A stretch of 64,000 bases of DNA from Cohnella herbarum (GCF_012849095.1 NZ_CP051680.1:6506001-6570000), one strand, 5' to 3'; shown: positions 55,076 to 64,000, counted from the first letter of the stretch. The notes: generated from the letters alone by a model not told the origin. Numbers and translations: made by a program.

Positions 55076-57550
55076 GTGAGTCTAAGGCCAAGCAAACTAG
55101 TGAGTCTAAGATCAAGCAAACTACGCATCGTTTTGTTAATGTTCGTCCTGATCGTCGCCCAATTAGGGATCATCGTTCCGAATGCGCCCGTCGCGCAAGC
55201 GGCGAACAACGGATTGGCGCTGAAACCGTTAATGGGTTGGAGCAGCTTCAGCATGCAAGTGTATACCGGCAATAATACCATTATTTCCGCGGCCCAGATT
55301 AAAGCCCAGTCGGATGCGATGGAGGCAACGTTGCAATCTCACGGTTACGAGTATATTAATATCGATGCCGGATGGAACGGAAGCATGGACGGGTATGGAC
55401 GGCCGATTCCTAGCACGACGTTATACCCTAACGGCTTTCAAGAAGTGATCGACTATGTGCACGGTAACGGCCAGAAAATCGGGATATACGGCATCCCCGG
55501 AATGTCGAAGCAGGCTTACAACGACGATTTGCCCATTTACGGGGCTCCGGGTTGTTCGATGCAGGATATCGCGGCCCTGCCGCTGCGAACGGGAGATTAT
55601 TGGGACATCGGTTACAAGATCGATTTCAGCTCTCCGTGCGCGCAAAGTTATATCGACTCGATTGCGGACCTATACGGGGAATGGGGAATCGATTTCCTGA
55701 AATTCGACAGCGTTACGCCGGGCTCCGGACATAACGATACGTCCATCGACGCGCGGGACGACGTCAAGGCTTGGGCGCAAGCGCTGGCTCCGCACGGAAT
55801 ATGGCTGGAACTTTCCTGGGCGCTCGATATGAACTATATCGATTATTGGAGGGAATACGCCAACGGATGGCGCGTCGATTGGGATATCGAGTGTTATTGC
55901 GGTAGCGGAGGCCTGACGACGTGGGCGAACATCGCCCGCACGTTCCCGAAGGCGGAGCAATGGTGGAGAGAAGGTCGTCCGGGGGGCTGGAACGACTTCG
56001 ATTCCTTGAACGTCGGCAACGGAGCGATGGACGGATTAACCCAAGACGAACGCCGAACGGCGATGACGCTGTGGGCGATGTCGTCCGCGCAACTCTATGT
56101 CGGCAACGATTTGACAAATCTGGATAGCTTCGGCATCGGATTGCTTACGAACGACGAGGTGATTGCGGTCAATCAAGCGGGACGCCCGGCTCATCCGGTG
56201 TCCACGGCGACGAACCAGCAGGTTTGGTATGCCAACAATGGCGATGGAAGCTATACGGTAGGGCTGATCAATCTCGGGAATTCGGCGGCTACGGTGACCG
56301 TGAATTGGAGCGATATCGGCCTTAACGGCGCGGCTTCCGTTCGGGATTTATGGAGTCATACCGATCTAGGAACCTTTAACACGGGATACAGCTCGGTGAA
56401 CTTGGCGCCTCACGCGTCGAGATTGCTTAAAGTCGTATCGCAAGGCGGCTCCAACTCGGTAAACGACGACGATACGGGAATCAAGTACGTCGGGGATTGG
56501 GAGCGCAGCTATAACCGGGGTTTGGGGGATTTCCAGAACGACGTGCATTTCACCGAAACGAACTATGATTATTTCGAGTACTCTTTTAACGGCACGGGCG
56601 TCGACTTGATCACGGAGAAGGACTCTTCTCAAGGCAATATCGACGTTTACGTGGACGGCGTATTCAAACAAACGGTGAACACCTACAACGCGACGCGGCA
56701 AGTCCAGCAGAAGGTATACGGAATTTCCGGTTTATCCAATGGGCCGCATACGATTAAGGCCGTTAAGAAATCGGGAAATTTTATGCTGCTCGACAAATTG
56801 AGCTTCAGCGTTTCGTCTCCGATCTCCGTGAATAACACCGATCCGGGAATTTCTTATTCCGGCACATGGACGCTGAGCGGAGCTAGAGGATTCGGGGACT
56901 TCAACGACGACGTTCATTATACGACGAACAATAACGACTATTTCCAATACGCGTTCAACGGTACGGGAGTCGAACTGATCACGGAGAAGGATCCGTCGCA
57001 GGGAGATATCGACATCTACGTAGATAACGTATTCAAGGCAACGGTAAGCACGTACAACTCCAGCCGATTGGCCCAGCAAACCGTGTACAAGATATCCGGC
57101 TTGGCGCCCGGTTCCCATACGATCAAAGCCGTCAAGAAATCCGGTACTTATATGCTGCTCGACAAATTAAGCTTCGCCGGCGGCAAGCTTCAATTCAACA
57201 ATACGGATCCGGGAATAACGTATAACGGGGCTTGGTCGCTTAATGGCAACAGAGGGTATGGGGATTACAACAACGATGTGCATTTTACCCAGACGAATAA
57301 TAACGACTTCCAATTCACGTTCACGGGCACGGGAATCGACTTGATCACGGAGAAAGCCGCCGACCAAGGCGATATCGATATCTACGTGGACAACGTGTTC
57401 AAGCAGACGGTCAGCACTTATAATGCCACGCGGTTATCGAATCAGATCGTCTACAGCATATCCGGTCTGACCAGCGGCACTCATACGCTTAAGGCCGTGA
57501 AGAAGACGGGGGCCTACATGCTGTTGGATTCGCTGACGGTTACGCCTTGA
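55076..57550 (+). CDS. Secreted GH27 enzyme with three C-terminal repeats
   Basis: GTG 55076 lies 9 nt after TAGGAG. The first 48 bp are a 24-bp direct duplication (55076-55099, 55100-55123), each copy opening with GTG, so a second start is available. After a signal peptide (ending near AQA-AN) comes a GH27 barrel: YINIDAGW, nucleophile D211 in FLKFDS, and probable acid/base D270 in VDWDIECYC. GH27 includes alpha-galactosidases, alpha-N-acetylgalactosaminidases and beta-L-arabinopyranosidases. Residues about 460-824 are three repeats of about 117 residues (NTDPGI-like, then DVHFT, FNGTG, LITEKD, DIYVDNVFK, KAVKKSG), probably carbohydrate-binding beta-sandwiches. It is the secreted hydrolase of this locus. 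Confidence 0.87.
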   Translation: MSLRPSKLVSLRSSKLRIVLLMFVLIVAQLGIIVPNAPVAQAANNGLALKPLMGWSSFSMQVYTGNNTIISAAQIKAQSDAMEATLQSHGYEYINIDAGWNGSMDGYGRPIPSTTLYPNGFQEVIDYVHGNGQKIGIYGIPGMSKQAYNDDLPIYGAPGCSMQDIAALPLRTGDYWDIGYKIDFSSPCAQSYIDSIADLYGEWGIDFLKFDSVTPGSGHNDTSIDARDDVKAWAQALAPHGIWLELSWALDMNYIDYWREYANGWRVDWDIECYCGSGGLTTWANIARTFPKAEQWWREGRPGGWNDFDSLNVGNGAMDGLTQDERRTAMTLWAMSSAQLYVGNDLTNLDSFGIGLLTNDEVIAVNQAGRPAHPVSTATNQQVWYANNGDGSYTVGLINLGNSAATVTVNWSDIGLNGAASVRDLWSHTDLGTFNTGYSSVNLAPHASRLLKVVSQGGSNSVNDDDTGIKYVGDWERSYNRGLGDFQNDVHFTETNYDYFEYSFNGTGVDLITEKDSSQGNIDVYVDGVFKQTVNTYNATRQVQQKVYGISGLSNGPHTIKAVKKSGNFMLLDKLSFSVSSPISVNNTDPGISYSGTWTLSGARGFGDFNDDVHYTTNNNDYFQYAFNGTGVELITEKDPSQGDIDIYVDNVFKATVSTYNSSRLAQQTVYKISGLAPGSHTIKAVKKSGTYMLLDKLSFAGGKLQFNNTDPGITYNGAWSLNGNRGYGDYNNDVHFTQTNNNDFQFTFTGTGIDLITEKAADQGDIDIYVDNVFKQTVSTYNATRLSNQIVYSISGLTSGTHTLKAVKKTGAYMLLDSLTVTP

Positions 57551-57560
57551 CTTGACGAGC

Positions 57561-57589
57561 TACCCTCCCGAGCGATCGGGAGGGTTTGA
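57561..57589 (+). terminator. Rho-independent terminator after the GH27 gene
   Basis: CCCTCCCG (57563-57570) pairs with CGGGAGGG (57577-57584), loop AGCGAT, then TTT. Confidence 0.75.
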
Positions 57590-57598
57590 GTCGGCGAT

Positions 57599-57895
57599 GG
57601 GCTGGGAAACCGTCTATCTAGGGCTAACTAGGGTGCGTAGGAGAGGAGATAGGCTGGAAAACAGTCTAACTCGGGCTAACTGGGGTGCGTTGGAGAGGAG
57701 ATAGGCTGGAAAACCGTCTAACTCGGGCCAACTGGGGTGCGTAGGAGAGGAGATAGGCTGGGAAACCGTCTAACTCGGGCTAACTGGGGTGCGTAGGAGA
57801 GGAGATAGGCTGGAAAACCGTCTAACTCGGGCCGGCTGGGGTGCGGAGGAGAGGAGATAGGCTGGAAAACCGTCTATCTAGGGCCGGCTGGGGTG
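57599..57895. repeat. 52-bp minisatellite, six units
   Basis: Units start at 57599, 57651, 57703, 57755, 57807 and 57859, exactly 52 bp apart; the last is truncated after about 37 bp. Each reads AGGCTGGAAAACCGTCTA, then a variable GGGCTAACTGGGGTGCG part and AGGAGAGGAGAT. The 52-bp period is not a multiple of three, so it is not coding. Confidence 0.96.
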
Positions 57896-58126
57896 TAATG
57901 TGACGGGTTGAGCGCCGAGAGTAGGCTAAGTGCCGGAAGCCGCCGGACGTCGACTTGCGGAACGAACGTGTCAGTAAGCCGCTGAGAGCGGTCTATTTGG
58001 TTCAATTTCGAGCTAAAGTATGTTGTAAGCCGGTGAGAGTAGCCTCAGCGACTATAAGCCACCTAAGCCGTAAATGCTTCATTCTTCTTCGCGCGGTCGC
58101 TAAAGAAATGGAGAGTAGGAACAGCT
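57896..58126. other. Intergenic DNA upstream of the SGNH gene
   Basis: No gene is seen. Degenerate words such as GTAAGCCGCTGAGAGCGGTC and GTAAGCCGGTGAGAGTAGCC suggest a further decayed repeat (about 57970-58060). The AGTAGGAACAGCT before the ATG offers only a weak RBS for the next gene. Confidence 0.4.
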
Positions 58127-59248
58127 ATGGTTAACCCGAACATAAGATTGCGAAGGGGATTTCCCCGATTGAAGGAGAAGCTGGCGGGGAATGGCCGGGT
58201 CGTCGTTGCTTATATCGGTGGATCGATTACCGAGGGGGCGGGGGCGTCGGATGCGGACGCGACCAGTTGGCGGGCATTGACCGACCGATTTCTGAAGGAA
58301 CGGTATACCGAGGAACGGATCGCGTCCATTAACGCGGGCGTGGGAGGCACGAACTCTACGTTCGGGGCTCATCGTCTGCAAGAGCACGTTTTCTCGCAAG
58401 GAGAGATCGATCTGCTGTTCGTGGAGTTCAGCGTAAACGATGGCGATGACCGGGAGGAATCCATCCGGGGGATGGAAGGAATCGTAAGGCAATGCAGAAC
58501 GATATTCCCGAAAACGGATGTTTGTTTCGTCTATGCCGCGGCCGACAAAAATTTGTCGGAAGGGCTGCCCTTTAACATCGCCATACATGAGGAAGTCGCT
58601 ATCCATTACGATATTCCATCCATAAATTTAGCGGCAAAAATCCGGCAAAGGGAGTACGCGGGAGAAGGAAGCTGGGGGGAGCTCGCGAACGATCGAACCC
58701 ATCCTAACGATGCGGGACATGCGTTATACGCGGACGATATTCGGGGAATGCTGGAGTTTGTCCTAGGAGACGACGAACCAAGAGAAGGTGGCGAAGTCCA
58801 CTTCGACGTTACCTTACCGAAGCCTCTCCTCAAGACGAATTATGAACACGCCGCGATGCTCGGCTTAGGCACGGCTAGCGAGCTGAACGGTTTTGCATTC
58901 ACGGAAACCTATCCAGGACCGATGATGAACTGGCGTTATAAGATCGATCACCTGCGCGCCGATTCGCCCGAAGCCTCGCTAACCTTCTCGGTAACCGGAC
59001 GCAGCGCGGGGTTATTGCTTCTGTGCGGTCCGGACACCGGAAGCTTCGAATATTCCGTAAACGGCAATACGTTTAACAAGGTTAATCTATTCGATGAATG
59101 GTGTTTGTTGGCTTACCGTCCCATCATCGCATTGTTCCCGCTTCAGGAGGAAACGACGGAAATACAAATCACGATACGAAATACGGCGATAAAGGACGAG
59201 AGAAGCACCGGGAACGGTTTGCGGATCATGAGATTATTGCGCAATTAA
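58127..59248 (+). CDS. SGNH/GDSL-family hydrolase with C-terminal beta-rich domain
   Basis: A 373-residue protein without a signal peptide. SGNH blocks are S33 in GGSITEG, the glycine block GVGGTNS (71-77), N104 in FSVND, and D189-x-x-H192 in DRTHPNDAGH. Residues about 225-373 form a second domain, as in some carbohydrate esterases. In this neighbourhood deacetylation of imported oligosaccharides is likely. A hairpin separates it from the convergent GH81 gene. Confidence 0.82.
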   Translation: MVNPNIRLRRGFPRLKEKLAGNGRVVVAYIGGSITEGAGASDADATSWRALTDRFLKERYTEERIASINAGVGGTNSTFGAHRLQEHVFSQGEIDLLFVEFSVNDGDDREESIRGMEGIVRQCRTIFPKTDVCFVYAAADKNLSEGLPFNIAIHEEVAIHYDIPSINLAAKIRQREYAGEGSWGELANDRTHPNDAGHALYADDIRGMLEFVLGDDEPREGGEVHFDVTLPKPLLKTNYEHAAMLGLGTASELNGFAFTETYPGPMMNWRYKIDHLRADSPEASLTFSVTGRSAGLLLLCGPDTGSFEYSVNGNTFNKVNLFDEWCLLAYRPIIALFPLQEETTEIQITIRNTAIKDERSTGNGLRIMRLLRN

Positions 59249-59263
59249 GCCGGGCGTTATGAA

Positions 59264-59307
59264 AAGAGCCGGTCGTCATCCCCTCCAGGGTCTGATGGCC
59301 GGCTCTT
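59264..59307. terminator. Bidirectional terminator between convergent genes
   Basis: AAGAGCCGG (59264-59272) pairs exactly with CCGGCTCTT (59299-59307), with an inner CATC/GATG pairing. It can serve both the SGNH gene (+) and the GH81 gene (-). Confidence 0.75.
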
Positions 59308-59323
59308 GCGATTAAATATCCCG

Positions 59324-62300
59324 TTAAGGATAGACTTCCATATCCCACAACGAGTAACCGTATTGCGTCCCTCGCTGCGTGCCGGTCAAACGTACGAATT
59401 TAGCGTTAACCGGGGCAAAGGTAACGTTGTCGATACCGCCGTCTCCGGTCGTCGTGGAGTAGACGGTCGACCAGGTCGTGCCGTTAGCGGATACCTCGAT
59501 CGAATAAGAGATGGCATAAGCGCCTTCCCAATTGAGATAAACGCGGCTGATTGTCGCTGCCGTGCCGAGATCTACGCTAATCCATTGGGGATCGCTGAAC
59601 GCCGACTCCCAACGAGTACCGCTGTTGCCGTCCACCGCGTACATTCCCGCCGATACCGGGTTAGCGGAAGTCGTTGCGGGTTTGTTCAAGGCAAGGTTGA
59701 CCGCAGGCCCAGCGACGATCGCCTGCTGAACGGAGGCTTCCGTATAACCATTCGCCTGAATGGTGATGACGTAGCTTCCGGCTTGCGGGAACAAGGAAGC
59801 GTTCAAGGTTATTTTGCCGGCTGCCACGCTATATTGCGCGGCGCCCGCTGCGGTACCGTTCACCTTGACTCCGACAAGGGCGCTTCTCCAAGCGGCATTG
59901 TCCGCAAAGTCGATCTCGATCGGCTGGCCGACTTGGTTGAGCGTCGTATCGGCGACAAGAGTAGGAGCCGCGATCGTTCCGGTACCGCCGCTTCCATAGA
60001 CCTCGAACTCCCACAGCGAGTAGCCGTAAGGCAAGCCCCGCGTCGTACCGTTCATTTTCACGTATCTTGCGCTGACTGGCGCGAATGAGATATCGTCGAT
60101 GCCGCCATCGCCCGTAGTCGTGGAAAAGACGGTTGCCCACTGCGTTCCGTCGGCGGAAACCTCGATCGTGTACGCTTTCCCGTAGGCGCCTTCCCAGTTT
60201 AGCAACACGCGGCTTACCGTCGCCGGAGCTCCCAAATCGACGGTTATCCATTGGGGATCGCTGAACGCGGATTCCCAGCGGCTGCCGGTGTTCCCGTCGA
60301 CCGCCAAGGCGCCTGCTTGAAGCGGATTCGCGGAGGCCGTAACCGTCTTGTTTAATGCCAGGTTCAAGTTCGTACCGCCGGCAGGCAGAATCGTTTGCGT
60401 AACCGAAGCATCCGAAAATCCGGTTGCTTGCACGCTAATCGCATAATTCCCGGCCTGCGCGAATAAAGCGGGAACCAGGCTCAGTTTGCCGGCCGATAAG
60501 CTATATTGCGCCGTGCTTAACGAGGTACCGTTCAGCTTGACGCTCACGATAGCGTTTCTCCATGCCGCATTGTCCGCGAAAGCAATTTCGATCGGCTGGC
60601 CGACCGTATTCTGAGTAGCATCCGCCGACAGGACAGGCGGAGGCGTCGGTTGGCCTGGATTCGTATTCGTCGTCGGATTGACCTTCGTCAAAGTTTTGGC
60701 GGCCACCGTCGCCGATCCGGTTACACCCCCCGCATTGCGGAACGTTACCGTGACGGGAGCATTGGTTGGATTCCACACGATTGCCGAATAGTTGGCGCCG
60801 TTCTTGTACACGGTTGCGCTTGACCATCCGGTCGCCCAAATGTCTTTCGTCCGCTGACCGAGCGTCGCCATGTTGTGAACGAACCAATACGTGTTGAAAA
60901 TCTCGTTCTTCTGCATGCCGGTCGTCGTCCACTTGTTGAGAACCGCTTGCGGATTGCTTAACGCTTGGATCGGCCAGACAATATGATACCAATCGGTCTC
61001 CGGACCTCCGTTATCGGAGACGAAGCCGTTGTACAATGCTCCCGCTTTCGCCGGATTGAAACCGTAGCTCGTCAAGTATTCGGCCGTCGGCAGCCAATGG
61101 ATACCGTATACATAAACGGGATCGCCGTTGAAGAAAGTGCCGAAGAAGTTCGAGCTTCCGTAAACCTGGCCGACTGTTTTGTGGGTATAGGCAGGAAGCC
61201 AGTTGTCGTTGTCGTAATTGAACCAGTATTGCTCGACGGCTTTGAGCTCCGTCGTGAAGCCGTAAATCGAAGCGTCTCGATAAGCGGTGTTGCCTGTCAG
61301 CATGCTCCACATATACTGTCCGACCCATCCGAATAAGGATTCGCCGGCTGCTTCCTGGTTGTTGCCGCTATCGTTATCGCCATAACCGCCCGCCCAGGAA
61401 TGTCCCTCGTACGGATCGAAATTACGGAAGAACGGATAGAGAGGGTCCGTTTTCGAAGGATTGGCGTAATCTCGGATGAGGTGCTCCACCATCGTGCCGT
61501 ATTTATCCTTGAAATCTTGATCGTACGTCGCGAGTACGGCAGAAGCGAACACGTAGTAGCCATAGGTGAAATGGTGGTCCGTGATCCCCGTATTGGCGCC
61601 GAACTCACTCGCTTTGTAATACATCGTGCCCCACGTCGGGTCGTAGTACATGAAGTAATCAGGTTCGCCTTGCGTATACGTGTACCAGTCGCTTAGCACG
61701 GTTTTCATCCGGCCGAGGAACAAAGCTTTGTAATTGGCATCGCCGATCTGATCGGCGATCAATACGCCCATCGCTAGCGGATGAAGGACTTTGCCTTGCC
61801 AATAGGCGTCGGCTTTCATCAATCCGGTTGAAGTTTCCTGATCTAGCAAGGCCAGCTGTTGCAGCAACGTCTGGCGGGAATACGTCGGATCTCCCGGCTC
61901 CGTAAATTGAGGAACGATCCCGTAAAATTTGTCCACGGTCGTGAACGCATTACCGTCGCTGAGCTTTAACGTACCTCGTATGGATGGATAGGAAAGTGCC
62001 GTAAGCGGCGTAGTCGTTATTTTCCACTGGTGAGGCAGCAATGCCATTAACGTCGTCGTAGGGAATCCCGGGCGCTTCTGCGAAGTCGTTACGTTAAACG
62101 CGGTAGTCACGTCCGAAGTAGTCGGGTTGAAGCTCGGAGTCACCGTCGTGCCCGTCACGAACGCATAGGCATGCTGGTAAAAATAGTTCAAGTTGCTGAC
62201 GGTGGGAAGCGTAGCCAAGGACAGATAGTTCTGGCCTCCGCCCAATTGGATTTTGATTTTCGAGCCGACTTTTTTGAAAGTCGTGCCCGCCGGAGCGAAA

Positions 62301-63892
62301 ACGCCGTAATGTCTCGTTACCGTCGCAGGGGTCGGAGCTCCGTCCACGTTCGTTACGGTAAAGCCGATATGGTCGGCGGTGATCGTCGTGCCGTCCGTTG
62401 CCAATATCGTGTTGTTGCTGTCGTCGAAGAAACGGGTAGACGCCGGCAAGTATAGCTCCGGAGTCGTTGGATCGCTGAACTCGGAGTAGAGGTAAGGGGA
62501 GCCTTTGACGAAAGTCGTCTTCATCTTATCGATGGCGTTGTCGCTTAACGAGACCGTCGCGGACCAGTCGCCGTAAGCGGTGATCTTATTCGACATGGCG
62601 GATGTGCTGATATTGCTGGCCATGAGGTAAAGATCGGGATTTCCTCCCGCTTCTTGGGAACGCCCGTTGACCCAACCGGCTCCGGGATTCAGAACGCTCA
62701 AGCCTTGTTTCGTATATTTGGATTTCAGAGGAAGCGTAATGATGCCGTCGCCAAGCTTCTTAATAAGAACGGATTGCCACCAATCGTTGGATGGGAGAGG
62801 CGCGGTGATGTTCGCGTTCTTGTAGAGCGGAAACCTAGGCTGGGGCATCGCGATATCGTTGGTGTAGTAGCTTCCCTGTCCGGCGGCTACCGTCGCGGGA
62901 GTCGGAAGCGCGGGGATCGGATAGTTCGGCTGAGGATCGCCCGTAACGTAGTCGTAGACCGACAATTCGAAGATGGAGTATCCGAAGCTGGTAGCCCTGC
63001 TGATCCCTTTCATTCGAACGTAGCGACCGCTCGTATAGACGGGGAGATCCTTCAGTCCGCCGTCTCCGGTCAATTCCCGATAGACCGTCGTCCAGGTCGA
63101 GGCATTGTTGGAGACTTGGATATCGTACGCTCTTCCGGCTGCCGCTTCCCACTGGATCCGAATGCGTCCGATCGTGCGAACGCTGCCGAGATCCACGTAG
63201 ATCCACTCTCCGTCCGTAGGGTTGGAGGACCATCTCGTCGCGGCGTTCCCGTCCACTGCGTTCTGAGGCAAAGTAGAGCCCGGAGGCAAATAGGCGGATT
63301 GCTCGTAAGAGGATGCGGTTACGGGTTTGTTCAGAGCGACGTTAGGTCCCAATACGAGAGGCGGCGGGTTGACTCCTCCCGTGCCGTAAATCTCGAATTC
63401 GAGAACGGAAACCCCGTATTGCGGCAGAAACCGTTCCGTGCTTAACAACCGGACATAACGACCATTGCCCGCTAGCGTTAACGTATCGACTCCGCCGTCT
63501 CCGGCGGTCGTCGAATAGACGTCGGTCCATGCGGATTCATCGTTGGACGTCTGGATTTTATACGATTTGGCATAAGCGCCTTCCCAGCGGATAATCACTT
63601 GGTCGATCGCTGCTGTTGCCCCCAAATCGACGTAAATCCACTGCGGATCGGCTCCCCATGCGCTGCTCCAACGGGATGCCGTATTGCCGTCTACAGCAAG
63701 GTCCGCGGTATTGTTGCCTTCCGTCGACGAGGCGTAGGCCGTGCGATCCGCCGATAGCAAATAAGAACCCGGCGCCGCCGTTGCTTTCTCGGTCGGTAAG
63801 ACGTTCGCGATGCTTAAGATTAGGGAGAGAATAAGAACCAGAGAAGTCGTTCGGAATGCCGCCTTGCGAATACTTCTGGTATTGGATTGCAT
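59324..63892 (-). CDS. Secreted GH81 endo-beta-1,3-glucanase with CBM32 and HID modules
   Basis: A 1522-residue protein starting at ATG 63892 after GAGGAGGT. Layout: signal peptide (about 1-40), two F5/8C (CBM32) domains (45-172, 182-318), a GH81 catalytic region (about 337-1020), then HID/DUF1533 (about 1087-1165), CBM32 (1173-1296), HID (1312-1390) and CBM32 (1394-1522). GH81 signatures are D772 in TDHHFTYGYY, DPYEGHSWAGGYG and E847/E851 in NQEAAGESLFGW, the likely acid and base groups. GH81 cleaves beta-1,3-glucan internally. Its CBM32-HID-CBM32 tail is the same arrangement as the end of the S-layer GH16 protein, although it has no SLH domains and so should be released. Confidence 0.92.
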   Translation of the reverse strand: MQSNTRSIRKAAFRTTSLVLILSLILSIANVLPTEKATAAPGSYLLSADRTAYASSTEGNNTADLAVDGNTASRWSSAWGADPQWIYVDLGATAAIDQVIIRWEGAYAKSYKIQTSNDESAWTDVYSTTAGDGGVDTLTLAGNGRYVRLLSTERFLPQYGVSVLEFEIYGTGGVNPPPLVLGPNVALNKPVTASSYEQSAYLPPGSTLPQNAVDGNAATRWSSNPTDGEWIYVDLGSVRTIGRIRIQWEAAAGRAYDIQVSNNASTWTTVYRELTGDGGLKDLPVYTSGRYVRMKGISRATSFGYSIFELSVYDYVTGDPQPNYPIPALPTPATVAAGQGSYYTNDIAMPQPRFPLYKNANITAPLPSNDWWQSVLIKKLGDGIITLPLKSKYTKQGLSVLNPGAGWVNGRSQEAGGNPDLYLMASNISTSAMSNKITAYGDWSATVSLSDNAIDKMKTTFVKGSPYLYSEFSDPTTPELYLPASTRFFDDSNNTILATDGTTITADHIGFTVTNVDGAPTPATVTRHYGVFAPAGTTFKKVGSKIKIQLGGGQNYLSLATLPTVSNLNYFYQHAYAFVTGTTVTPSFNPTTSDVTTAFNVTTSQKRPGFPTTTLMALLPHQWKITTTPLTALSYPSIRGTLKLSDGNAFTTVDKFYGIVPQFTEPGDPTYSRQTLLQQLALLDQETSTGLMKADAYWQGKVLHPLAMGVLIADQIGDANYKALFLGRMKTVLSDWYTYTQGEPDYFMYYDPTWGTMYYKASEFGANTGITDHHFTYGYYVFASAVLATYDQDFKDKYGTMVEHLIRDYANPSKTDPLYPFFRNFDPYEGHSWAGGYGDNDSGNNQEAAGESLFGWVGQYMWSMLTGNTAYRDASIYGFTTELKAVEQYWFNYDNDNWLPAYTHKTVGQVYGSSNFFGTFFNGDPVYVYGIHWLPTAEYLTSYGFNPAKAGALYNGFVSDNGGPETDWYHIVWPIQALSNPQAVLNKWTTTGMQKNEIFNTYWFVHNMATLGQRTKDIWATGWSSATVYKNGANYSAIVWNPTNAPVTVTFRNAGGVTGSATVAAKTLTKVNPTTNTNPGQPTPPPVLSADATQNTVGQPIEIAFADNAAWRNAIVSVKLNGTSLSTAQYSLSAGKLSLVPALFAQAGNYAISVQATGFSDASVTQTILPAGGTNLNLALNKTVTASANPLQAGALAVDGNTGSRWESAFSDPQWITVDLGAPATVSRVLLNWEGAYGKAYTIEVSADGTQWATVFSTTTGDGGIDDISFAPVSARYVKMNGTTRGLPYGYSLWEFEVYGSGGTGTIAAPTLVADTTLNQVGQPIEIDFADNAAWRSALVGVKVNGTAAGAAQYSVAAGKITLNASLFPQAGSYVITIQANGYTEASVQQAIVAGPAVNLALNKPATTSANPVSAGMYAVDGNSGTRWESAFSDPQWISVDLGTAATISRVYLNWEGAYAISYSIEVSANGTTWSTVYSTTTGDGGIDNVTFAPVNAKFVRLTGTQRGTQYGYSLWDMEVYP

Positions 63893-63974
63893 GTTTCATT
63901 TACCTCCTCGTGGAATGGATACTTCGTAAACCGATGCGGGCTAAGTCGGCACTCCTCCTTCAGAATGGCAAGAG

Positions 63975-63991
63975 AGTATAAAGCGCTTTCA
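63975..63991 (-). promoter_or_regulatory. cre box and -10 of the GH81 gene
   Basis: On the minus strand TGAAAGCGCTTTAT (63978-63991) matches cre at 12 of 14 positions and runs into TATACT (63975-63980), a good -10. The -35 would fall at the window edge. CcpA binding here should block the promoter. Confidence 0.6.
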
Positions 63992-64000
63992 CGCCTCTAC

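Noticed and set aside
1..64000. Phage-defence island or biosynthetic gene cluster
   Set aside because: Apart from the TetR/MMPL/DUF1304 group and the IS, all genes fit glycan capture, import, regulation or catabolism; no nuclease, toxin, helicase, NRPS or PKS signature was found.

Overview
The window looks like a chromosomal segment from a Paenibacillaceae bacterium (Paenibacillus or Cohnella type). This rests on LplABC-like sugar ABC transporters paired with YesM/YesN-like two-component systems, an S-layer-anchored glucanase with three SLH domains, AGGAGG-type ribosome binding sites, frequent GTG/TTG starts and several CcpA-type cre boxes. The content is almost entirely extracellular polysaccharide breakdown, oligosaccharide import and intracellular trimming. 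I saw no tRNA, rRNA, CRISPR array or phage genes.

Region 1 (1-14113, all +): a beta-propeller hydrolase fragment cut by the window edge, two paralogous GH53-like clan GH-A enzymes (one secreted with an extra C-terminal module, one lipoprotein), a GH36 alpha-galactosidase, a class C beta-lactamase-like hydrolase, a solute-binding protein with two permeases, and a sensor kinase/AraC response regulator pair. It reads as a galactan or galactoside utilisation locus.

Region 2 (14114-20324): a TetR regulator, an MMPL exporter and a DUF1304 membrane protein, then non-coding repeat DNA. The repeats are a 10-bp tandem repeat and a nine-unit 51-bp array that is split by an intact IS256-family element with 8-bp target duplications.

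Region 3 (20325-36916): a second permease pair, binding protein and two-component system, followed by a 3069-residue S-layer protein. This protein carries two GH16 domains inside a large internal duplication, plus CBM4/9, CBM6, CBM32 and HID/DUF1533 modules, and probably acts on beta-1,3-glucan.

Region 4 (36917-59310): intergenic repeats, then a GntR regulator, an SDR dehydrogenase, an enolase-superfamily dehydratase, a GH95 alpha-L-fucosidase-type enzyme, a membrane AraC regulator, three paralogous binding proteins around one permease pair, a divergent GH95-like enzyme, a secreted GH27 enzyme with three C-terminal repeats, a 52-bp minisatellite and an SGNH esterase. I infer import of fucosylated and/or galactosylated, possibly acetylated, oligosaccharides and oxidative catabolism of the released deoxy- or L-sugar. 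Three promoters share a 20-bp-spaced GTACGC/GTACC operator, two of them with identically placed cre boxes.

Region 5 (59311-64000, -): a secreted GH81 endo-beta-1,3-glucanase with the same HID/CBM32 tail architecture as the S-layer glucanase. No ATPase gene accompanies any of the three ABC systems, as is usual where one MsmX-type ATPase serves many importers.
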